From Synergistaceae bacterium (GTDB lineage: Bacteria; Synergistota; Synergistia; Synergistales; Synergistaceae), in NCBI GenBank assembly GCA_012513245.1, contig JAAZCN010000339.1:1-5179 (forward strand): 5,179 bases of DNA. The letters are read 5' to 3'. Below are positions 1 to 4,953 of this stretch, piece after piece. Under the pieces are notes generated by a model. It had not been told where the DNA came from. It did no database searches and saw nothing but the letters and a program-made list of their open reading frames with translations. Within the stretch, counting starts at the first letter, position 1; the number at the start of each line of letters is the position of its first letter. The position numbers and the translations under genes are program-made.

Positions 1-438
1 GGCATATGAGACCATCTCATATGCTTCTTCAGGTGAAGATGGATCAAATACCGGCAGGTTCGCATATTTGGCAAAGTGTCTCGTATCCTGTTCAGTCTGG
101 GAAGACCATGGTCCCGGGTCGTCAGCAACGACAACTACCATCCCGCCCTTAACACCAACGTAAGAGAGGCTCATGAGCGGATCGGCGGCAACATTCAGTC
201 CAACCTGTTTCATAGTGACCATCGATCTTGCCCCTGAATAGGCAGCTCCGGCAGCAACTTCCATCGCTGTTTTTTCGTTTGTTGACCACTGGACTTTTAT
301 TCCCGGAATTTTCTCATTTAAAAGTGTCTCGATTATCTCTGTCGAGGGAGTACCCGGATAACCGGAAACGATACTGACCCCTGCACTGGCAGCTCCAAGG
401 GCTATCGCCTCGTTTCCCATACAAACTCTTTTAGTCAT
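1..438 (-). CDS. iorA: Indolepyruvate:ferredoxin oxidoreductase, alpha subunit (N-terminal part, cut by window edge)
   Basis: The product oxidatively decarboxylates arylpyruvates (indolepyruvate, phenylpyruvate, hydroxyphenylpyruvate) to aryl-acetyl-CoA in the cytoplasm, passing electrons to ferredoxin. The IorA family carries the thiamine-diphosphate domains and C-terminal iron-sulfur clusters and pairs with IorB. Only the first 146 residues are here, from the usual 600 or so, so the clusters and the second ThDP domain lie outside. Visible family signatures are the N-terminal GNEAIALGAASAGV stretch (8-21), SGYPGTPSTEI (25-35), NEKTAMEVAAGAA (54-66), MKQVGLNVAADPLMS (76-90) and DDPGPWSSQTEQDTR (106-120), the last being this family's version of the DDPGxxSSQxEQD motif. 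The start ATG (438-436) follows an ideal AAGGAGGG at 452-445 with a 6-base gap. Identification is firm at family level; the exact substrate among aryl 2-oxo acids is inferred. Expression is probably controlled through the leader at 439-588. Confidence 0.93.
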   Translation of the reverse strand, partial: MTKRVCMGNEAIALGAASAGVSIVSGYPGTPSTEIIETLLNEKIPGIKVQWSTNEKTAMEVAAGAAYSGARSMVTMKQVGLNVAADPLMSLSYVGVKGGMVVVVADDPGPWSSQTEQDTRHFAKYANLPVFDPSSPEEAYEMVSYA

Positions 439-588
439 TTAAAACCCTCCTTAACGTACAAAAAAAAGCCCATCATAGAAACGACAGGCTCCTAATAATT
501 TAAGAGTATTTAATGCCTAGTCTGTTCTATTCTGCAAATCTTCTGTCTGACTCTTCTCTCTTTGGAAAGAGGCTCTCCTCTTCCTGCC
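439..588 (-). promoter_or_regulatory. Structured 5' leader of iorA with mutually exclusive stems
   Basis: Near the predicted RNA 5' end, GGAAGAGG (584-577) pairs with CCTCTTTCC (572-564) across an AGAG loop, with one bulged U. The downstream AAGAG can instead pair with the CTCTT of that hairpin. Further on, GACTAGGC (522-515) can pair with GCCTGTC (489-483), with one bulged U. That 7-bp helix would consume the 5' arm of the terminator hairpin and so act as an antiterminator. I see no T-box sequence (GGTGG type), no tandem tryptophan or aromatic codons in a translated leader, and no riboswitch core that I recognise. The pairings are read by eye without energy calculation. Confidence 0.4.
460..490 (-). 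terminator. Intrinsic terminator hairpin in the iorA leader (possible attenuator)
   Basis: On the minus strand, AGCCTGTC (490-483) pairs with GATGGGCT (474-467) across an 8-base loop. This makes an 8-bp stem with two G-U pairs, followed directly by an unbroken T-run ending at 460. It has the form of a rho-independent terminator for minus-strand transcription. It ends only 8 bases before the iorA Shine-Dalgarno and lies downstream of the only good promoter. It may therefore both close the MATE transcript and act as a conditional attenuator for iorA. Confidence 0.6.
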
Positions 589-594
589 AGAATG

Positions 595-622
595 TTTATA
601 GCATTTCAAAAAATAAAGTCAA
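595..622 (-). promoter_or_regulatory. Sigma-70-type promoter for iorA
   Basis: On the minus strand, TTGACT (622-617) and TATAAA (600-595) are separated by 16 bases. An overlapping second TTGACT at 627-622 would need a 21-base spacer and is less likely. The -35 box lies 13 bases after the MATE stop codon. Transcription would start near 587-589, giving iorA a leader of about 150 bases. This is the only convincing promoter between the MATE gene and iorA. Confidence 0.6.
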
Positions 623-634
623 GTCAAAAAATCG

Positions 635-2041
635 TTATATTCGTGAGATTTTTGATGGTTCCATTTCACGCTTTAACTTCCGCAGGAGTATCCAGGAAAA
701 GAGTCCTGTCATTAAAGCAGCCCCTAAAAATGCTATCGGCTGAAACCACCAGACATAGTCAAGGGTCAGTATCTGTGACAAAAAGTGAGCGGCCGGTACA
801 CGAACTATCAGTGAGCGGAATATTTGCGTGAGAAGACCGAATGTTGAAAATCCTGTAGCCACAAAAAGAGCGTTGTATATTACGCTGTAAATGACCATCG
901 GATAGCCCGCTATCGTAATACGGATCGCCTGAGCCGCTATCCTTGCGATATCCTCTGTCGGTCTGAAAAGCTGAATGAATGGGAAAGGAAAAAGACAGAC
1001 GGTAAGCCCAAGACCACCCGTGACCACCGTGCTTATTATTAAGGCGGATCTTATGCCTTTTTTCATACGCTTCAGGTCACGCCTGCCGTAGTTGAAGGCA
1101 AGGAACGGCACCAGCGCATCGTTAATTCCCATCAGGGTATTGAAAGCAAGGTCCTCTATCCGAAGCCCTACCATCCATGCTGCCACTGCCTGGGAACCGA
1201 ATGTGCCGGAAAGTATATTGTTGACGCTGCCCATACCCAGTGCAACGCTTGCTGTCGAAAGAGTTACAGGAAACCCGATAGCTGTGATCTTTCTCCACAG
1301 AGGTGCCATTGAAAGTCTGATATAAGGTTTGAAAGGGACCTGAATATCGCTGTCTGTCTTCATTTTTTTTATAAGATAAACGATACCGGCCAATCTTCCG
1401 ACAAATGTTGCAGCTGCTGCCCCTGTTATTCCCCATCCCAGTGTAAATATGAATATCGGATCAAGAATTATATTAAGACCGTTGGATACAAGAAAATACT
1501 TCAGAGGTATCATTGTATTTCCCTGACATCTGAAGACCGAGTTCACCACATACGAAAAACTTATCAGTACTAAAGTTGGAGGTATCCACATGTTGTAAAG
1601 CCATGCTTGGCGCAGTATATCTGCGTCATGTGCACCCAGGGTCCTGAAAAAAATATTCGAGGTGTATGGAAAAAGAAAAGGGGCCCAGATGAGACAGAGC
1701 AGGTATGCAAATCCCATCCCTGCAAGAGCCGTATTTCTTGCTTCTTCAAGGTTCCCCTCTCCCAGCCTCCTTCCGCAAAGTGCCGTCATTCCGTTCCCTA
1801 CTCCTTCCAAGACAGCAAAAACACCTATCTGAACAGGAAATGTATAAGAGATAGCAACCATGTGACTCTCTCCGAGCCATGAGATAAAAACTGTATCCAC
1901 AAGATGGAAAAGAGTGTGGAAGAGTACCATCGCTATTGATGGTAACGACAGTTTTATAAGTGTGCTCAGCACAGGCCCCTTGCCCAGATCAACCTTCCCC
2001 TTGAGCCGGGTCATCCTCTTTATTGTCTTAAATAATTTCAT
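635..2041 (-). CDS. MATE-family multidrug/metabolite efflux transporter
   Basis: This is a complete 468-residue integral membrane protein, close to the usual 450-470 residues of the MATE family (NorM, DinF and related proteins), which export cationic drugs or metabolites in exchange for Na+ or H+. Family features include LIKLSLPSIAMVLFHTLF in the first helix (about 28-45), a VDTVFISWLG segment after it, LDPIFIFTLGWGITGAAAAT near 192-211 (the classical MATE LDPxFIFxxGxGxxGAAxAT signature), and NYGRRDLKRMKKG near 318-330 in the second half. Two six-helix lobes are expected, and hydrophobic segments run through the whole protein. The ATG at 2041-2039 follows AAGGAG (2054-2049) with a 7-base gap. 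It is transcribed divergently from ptb, and iorA lies downstream on the same strand with its own promoter. The substrate cannot be told from sequence; export of a fermentation-related aromatic or organic compound is only speculation. Confidence 0.92.
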   Translation of the reverse strand: MKLFKTIKRMTRLKGKVDLGKGPVLSTLIKLSLPSIAMVLFHTLFHLVDTVFISWLGESHMVAISYTFPVQIGVFAVLEGVGNGMTALCGRRLGEGNLEEARNTALAGMGFAYLLCLIWAPFLFPYTSNIFFRTLGAHDADILRQAWLYNMWIPPTLVLISFSYVVNSVFRCQGNTMIPLKYFLVSNGLNIILDPIFIFTLGWGITGAAAATFVGRLAGIVYLIKKMKTDSDIQVPFKPYIRLSMAPLWRKITAIGFPVTLSTASVALGMGSVNNILSGTFGSQAVAAWMVGLRIEDLAFNTLMGINDALVPFLAFNYGRRDLKRMKKGIRSALIISTVVTGGLGLTVCLFPFPFIQLFRPTEDIARIAAQAIRITIAGYPMVIYSVIYNALFVATGFSTFGLLTQIFRSLIVRVPAAHFLSQILTLDYVWWFQPIAFLGAALMTGLFSWILLRKLKREMEPSKISRI

Positions 2042-2128
2042 TCAGATTCTCCTTGTGGAAATATTCGGTCTATTATAATGCAAAACCGGAATGAGATATT
2101 ATAATGTTGCATAAGGGGGGGTGTATTA
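2042..2128. promoter_or_regulatory. Divergent promoter region between the MATE gene and ptb-buk
   Basis: This 87-base spacer must hold promoters for both directions. TATTATAATG occurs twice in the same orientation, at 2071-2080 and 2097-2106, 26 bases apart. Because the core is nearly palindromic, each copy offers a perfect TATAAT on both strands. For ptb, TATAAT at 2100-2105 is well placed, giving a leader of about 17 bases; the copy at 2074-2079 has a weak TTGTGG (2053-2058) 15 bases upstream. For the MATE gene, TATAAT at 2077-2072 is well placed. No copy has a good -35 box, so an activator or a shared regulator is possible. Confidence 0.5.
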
Positions 2129-3043
2129 ATGTTTAAAAGTTTTATGGAAATAATGGACAGCAGCGGCTGTCTTGCGGGAAGTAAAGTGGTCCTTGCTGTT
2201 GCAGATGCAGAAAGTATTGAGGCCATAAGGCTTGCAATGGAGAGAGGACTTGGAAGAGCGATACTTACAGGAGACAGCGCGCTGATCCTTCCGGCTGTAA
2301 AAGAGAACGGGATCTCTGATAAAGTGGAAATAATCCATGCAGAGTCCCTCCCGGCAGCCGCGGCTATCGCAGTGCAGTGCATAAGAGAAGGAAAGGGCAA
2401 TGCTCTGGTGAAAGGACTGATCAACACCTCTGACTTCCTGAAGGCCGTGTTGGACAGAGAAAACGGCCTTAGAACAGGACGCCTTCTCAGCCACCTGGCG
2501 GTAATGGAGATACCCGGGGAGAATCACCTCTCTTTCTGCACAGACAGCGGATTCAACGTTGCACCAAACCTTGACCAGAAAAAAAAGATCCTGAGAAACG
2601 CACTTGAGGCTATAAGTGCACTTGGCTACAAACACATAAATGTGGCATGCATAGCCGCAAATGAAAAGGTCGATCAAAATGTCCCATCGACAGTAGATGC
2701 CGCAGGACTTGTAAAAGCCTGGGAAAACGGCGAATTTGACGACCTTCCTTGCTCGTGCACAGTAGAAGGGCCTATGGCAATCGATGTCGTAGCATCTCAG
2801 AAGTTCGCCGAACATAAAGGTATCAAGAGTAAAATAGCCGGTAAGGTGGATCTCACCCTTGTGCCTAACATAGAATGCGGCAACGTGCACTGCAAGACAC
2901 TCGTACATTACTGCCACGCACAGATGGCCGGGATGGTGCTTGGTGCCATGGTACCGATCGTACTTGTCTCCAGATCTGATCCGCCTGAATCAAAATTCCT
3001 GAGCATGGCTCTCGCATGCATCATTTCCGGAAGGATGAATTAG
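2129..3043 (+). CDS. ptb: Phosphate butyryltransferase
   Basis: The product transfers the acyl group of butyryl-CoA (or branched and related acyl-CoAs) to phosphate, giving acyl-phosphate and CoA, and works with the butyrate kinase next door. At 304 residues it matches the usual length of about 300 for Ptb. Signatures of the phosphate acetyl/butyryl transferase family are VKGLINTSDFLKAVL (94-108), VEGPMAIDVVAS (212-223), KIAGKVDLTLVPNIECGN (235-252) and GAMVPIVLVSRSDPPESK (272-289). The short length, the sequence style and pairing with buk favour Ptb over phosphotransacetylase. The start ATG is preceded by an AAGGGGGGGTG stretch (2113-2123), an imperfect Shine-Dalgarno carrying a run of seven G. 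The gene ends 2 bases before buk, so the two are co-transcribed and probably translationally coupled. The preferred acyl chain is not readable from sequence. Confidence 0.94.
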   Translation: MFKSFMEIMDSSGCLAGSKVVLAVADAESIEAIRLAMERGLGRAILTGDSALILPAVKENGISDKVEIIHAESLPAAAAIAVQCIREGKGNALVKGLINTSDFLKAVLDRENGLRTGRLLSHLAVMEIPGENHLSFCTDSGFNVAPNLDQKKKILRNALEAISALGYKHINVACIAANEKVDQNVPSTVDAAGLVKAWENGEFDDLPCSCTVEGPMAIDVVASQKFAEHKGIKSKIAGKVDLTLVPNIECGNVHCKTLVHYCHAQMAGMVLGAMVPIVLVSRSDPPESKFLSMALACIISGRMN

Positions 3044-3045
3044 CA

Positions 3046-4128
3046 ATGTATAGAATACTGGCTGTAAATCCCGGATCGACTTCAACAAAGGTAGCAGTGT
3101 ACCAATGCGGTGAAGAGATCCTGAATGAAAACATACCTGTAGATCAGGGGCTCATCTCAACTTACAACTCTGTTTTGGATCAGCTTGAACATAGATTTAA
3201 CCTTGTCAAAGGTGTACTCTTAGACAACGACCTTCCTCCCGACATGTTCGATGCCGTAGTCGGAAGGGGGGGGCTTCTGGCGCCCATACCGAGCGGGACA
3301 TATGTCGTAACAGAAGAGATGACAGATTATCTCAAAGAGGCCCCTAGGGGGGAACATGCGTCAAATCTGGGAGCGTTCATAGCTAAAAAATTCGCAGACA
3401 TGGCAGACTGCGATGCTTTTGTTGTCGATCCTGTCTCCGTAGATGAACTTACTGAAGTAGCAAGGATCTCCGGCGCTCCTGAAATCAAAAGGCCAAGCCT
3501 CGTCCATGCGCTGAACCAGAAAGCTGTGGCAAGAAAGGTCGCGGCGGATATAGGTAAAAAATATGAGGACTGCAGATTCGTGGTCGCGCACTTAGGAACC
3601 GGCATCACCATCGGGGCCCATTGCAACGGTAAGATAGTTGATGTGGTTGGTGCAAAGGCTGACGGTCCTTTCTCCTCTGAACGCGCCGGAGGACTTCCCG
3701 TTGACGAACTGGTCGATCTTATCTTCAGCGGAAAATACACCAAAGAGGAGCTCAAGAAGAAGTTGCTTTCAAAATGGGGCTTAGTCGCCTATCTTGGCAC
3801 GCGTGATATAAGGGAAGTATTCAAAATGGCCAAAAACGACCCGCAAGCTGCGATCATCCTGGAAGCTTTTGTATATCAGATCGCAAAAGGTATTGGAGAA
3901 CTTTGCACCGTACTTGACGGCGAGATAGATTCAGTTATCCTCACAGGAGGCATGGCTTATTCCGATCGCCTTATGAAAATGCTGATAAAAAAAATAAAAT
4001 TCCTGGCTCCCATAACAATAATACCGGGAGAAAACGAAATGGAAGCCCTTTTCAAAGGTGTTGAAAGGGTGTTGGAAAGAGAAGAAAATGCAAGGCTTTA
4101 CCCAAGCGGTGAATTTATTGATTTTTAA
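3046..4128 (+). CDS. buk: Butyrate kinase
   Basis: The product transfers phosphate from butyryl-phosphate (or a related acyl-phosphate) to ADP, yielding the free acid and ATP. It belongs to the acetate/butyrate kinase branch of the ASKHA superfamily. The 360 residues match the usual 355-360. Visible motifs are VNPGSTSTK (7-15, first phosphate loop), VGRGGLLAPIPSGTY (72-86), HLGTGITIGAHCNGKIVDV (182-200, second phosphate loop), DGPFSSERAGGLP (206-218), ILTGGMAYSDRL (298-309, adenosine site) and PGENEMEALFKG (327-338). I chose the ATG at 3046 because the product then begins MYRILAVNPGS, as family members do, with AAGGA at 3031-3035 placed 10 bases upstream inside the ptb end. An in-frame ATG at 3016 would overlap ptb and add ten unrelated residues. 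A run of eight G (3266-3273) sits in the GRGG codons. No clear terminator follows the gene. Confidence 0.95.
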   Translation: MYRILAVNPGSTSTKVAVYQCGEEILNENIPVDQGLISTYNSVLDQLEHRFNLVKGVLLDNDLPPDMFDAVVGRGGLLAPIPSGTYVVTEEMTDYLKEAPRGEHASNLGAFIAKKFADMADCDAFVVDPVSVDELTEVARISGAPEIKRPSLVHALNQKAVARKVAADIGKKYEDCRFVVAHLGTGITIGAHCNGKIVDVVGAKADGPFSSERAGGLPVDELVDLIFSGKYTKEELKKKLLSKWGLVAYLGTRDIREVFKMAKNDPQAAIILEAFVYQIAKGIGELCTVLDGEIDSVILTGGMAYSDRLMKMLIKKIKFLAPITIIPGENEMEALFKGVERVLEREENARLYPSGEFIDF

Positions 4129-4170
4129 CTCGTTTATATTATCTTTAAAATAACTACACATAATACAGTA

Positions 4171-4208
4171 ATTCTCCCCACTCCGTATCACACCGGATGT
4201 GAGAGAAT
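4171..4208 (+). repeat. Long imperfect inverted repeat (hairpin)
   Basis: ATTCTC (4171-4176) pairs with GAGAAT (4203-4208). Inside it, CACTCC (4179-4184) pairs with GGATGTG (4195-4201) with one bulged T, around a 10-base loop. An alternative inner stem is TCACA (4188-4192) with TGTGA (4198-4202). No T-run follows on either strand, so it is not a standard intrinsic terminator. It could be a leader RNA structure, an mRNA-stabilising 3' end for ptb-buk, or an operator. Confidence 0.45.
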
Positions 4209-4240
4209 AAAGACAATATAACTCGCTGGAGGTGTTGGTC

Positions 4241-4279
4241 TTGTTTTTTAAAAAACGCCGTGGAGGATGCCCTCCCTGA
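4241..4279 (+). CDS. Possible 12-residue leader peptide (TTG start)
   Basis: GGAGGTG (4228-4234) is a near-perfect Shine-Dalgarno placed 6 bases before TTG at 4241. The frame reads MFFKKRRGGCPP and stops at TGA. Such a strong site with no other use is the only real evidence that it is translated. In-frame GTG (4232) and TTG (4235) codons overlap the ribosome site and are less likely starts. The peptide is basic with one Cys and two terminal prolines, a pattern that could slow ribosomes. I do not recognise it. It could regulate the membrane-protein gene 111 bases downstream, or the ribosome site could be chance. Confidence 0.3.
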   Translation: MFFKKRRGGCPP

Positions 4280-4389
4280 ATATTGCTTTTACCTATCGTG
4301 GCGGTCGCCGCGTCATTTTCGTGGATCGTATCCAAAGTAAAGGAAATTACAAAAAGTTCAAAAGACGAAAAATAGTCGGGGGAATACAA

Positions 4390-4953
4390 ATGCTTTTTAC
4401 CGGAAAATTTTCTAAAGAAGACCTCAGAAAAAACAAGAGGCGATTTTACCTTATTGGGGGACTTATGCTTCTTCTTGGTTTTATCTCTCTCTCTATGCCT
4501 CTGATCGCCTCATTTGCAGTGGAAACGATAGTTGGCCTGCTTTTGATAGCAGTGGCTTTTAGTCAGGGCTGGAGCGCTTTCAGGGGGTTCAGTGACGGCG
4601 GAAAACCCTGGCCGGAGACCATTATGGCTGTTGCAGCCATGACAACAGGTTTCATTTTCCTGATCCATCCGATAGCCGGAGTAATGACCCTGAGCATAAT
4701 ACTGGCAGCATATTTTATGGCAGACGGAGTTACAAAAATTATCGAATACTTCAGGATAAGAGAAATAGATGGCTCTATCTGGATCCTTGTTTCAGGTCTT
4801 TTGGGGGTAATTCTTTCAGTAATGATGTGGAATAACCTCTTCACAGGTGCTGCTGTCATCGGGATCATACTGGGGATAAACCTTGTTTTCAGCGGAATAA
4901 GTCTCATATTACTCGGAAGGGGCTGTTCAAAAGCCTCCTGTGACGACAGATAG
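4390..4953 (+). CDS. HdeD/DUF308-family six-helix membrane protein
   Basis: This is a 187-residue inner-membrane protein with six hydrophobic segments at about 20-38, 43-61, 77-94, 97-116, 130-147 and 152-174, the size and layout of the HdeD family (DUF308 repeats). The short N-terminal part is basic and cytoplasmic (KFSKEDLRKNKRR). HdeD in enterobacteria is linked to acid resistance, but most family members are uncharacterised, so function here is unknown. The ATG at 4390 follows GGGGGA (4378-4383) with a 6-base gap and begins just ahead of the basic segment. An in-frame ATG at 4267 would add 41 basic residues without membrane character, and its GGAGG touches the start codon directly, so I rejected it. 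The tail ends GRGCSKASCDDR, with two Cys. The position after the acid-forming ptb-buk operon makes an acid-stress role tempting but unproven. Confidence 0.82.
   Translation: MLFTGKFSKEDLRKNKRRFYLIGGLMLLLGFISLSMPLIASFAVETIVGLLLIAVAFSQGWSAFRGFSDGGKPWPETIMAVAAMTTGFIFLIHPIAGVMTLSIILAAYFMADGVTKIIEYFRIREIDGSIWILVSGLLGVILSVMMWNNLFTGAAVIGIILGINLVFSGISLILLGRGCSKASCDDR

Larger units (their letters stand above)
4129..4389 (+). promoter_or_regulatory. 261-base spacer/leader between buk and the HdeD-like gene
   Basis: The spacer has no long protein-like ORF of its own. It holds a long imperfect hairpin (4171-4208), a small ORF with a strong ribosome binding site (4241-4279), a T6A6 palindrome (4244-4255) and short GC hairpins at 4262-4275 (GGAGG/CCTCC) and 4301-4311 (GCGG/CCGC). 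A weak promoter candidate is TTGATT (4118-4123) with TATCTT (4140-4145), 16-base spacing, overlapping the buk end. I see no T-run terminator after buk, so read-through from ptb-buk into the membrane-protein gene remains possible. Confidence 0.4.

Noticed and set aside
439..477. 13-codon ORF starting at ATGATG in the iorA terminator stem and ending in an ATGA overlap with the iorA start
   Set aside because: The nearest AGGAG is about 12 bases from the ATG, the frame reads through the T-run as Phe codons, and it is best explained as a by-product of the terminator.
2126..2917. Long minus-strand ORF (263 codons) opposite ptb
   Set aside because: It lies antisense to a clear ptb gene, has no family features and is rich in Cys, Tyr and His in a way typical of a shadow frame.
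3016..3045. Earlier in-frame ATG for butyrate kinase at 3016
   Set aside because: It overlaps the ptb end and adds ten residues ahead of the family-typical MYRILAVNPGS start, and AAGGA at 3031-3035 serves the ATG at 3046.
4267..4389. 41-codon N-terminal extension of the HdeD-like protein
   Set aside because: It is basic and non-hydrophobic, unlike the family N-terminus. Its GGAGG abuts the ATG with no spacing, while the ATG at 4390 has a well-spaced GGGGGA.
3931..4389. Minus-strand 152-codon ORF across the buk end and spacer
   Set aside because: Half is antisense to buk, and the composition (many Phe, Tyr, Ser) is shadow-like with no recognisable domain.
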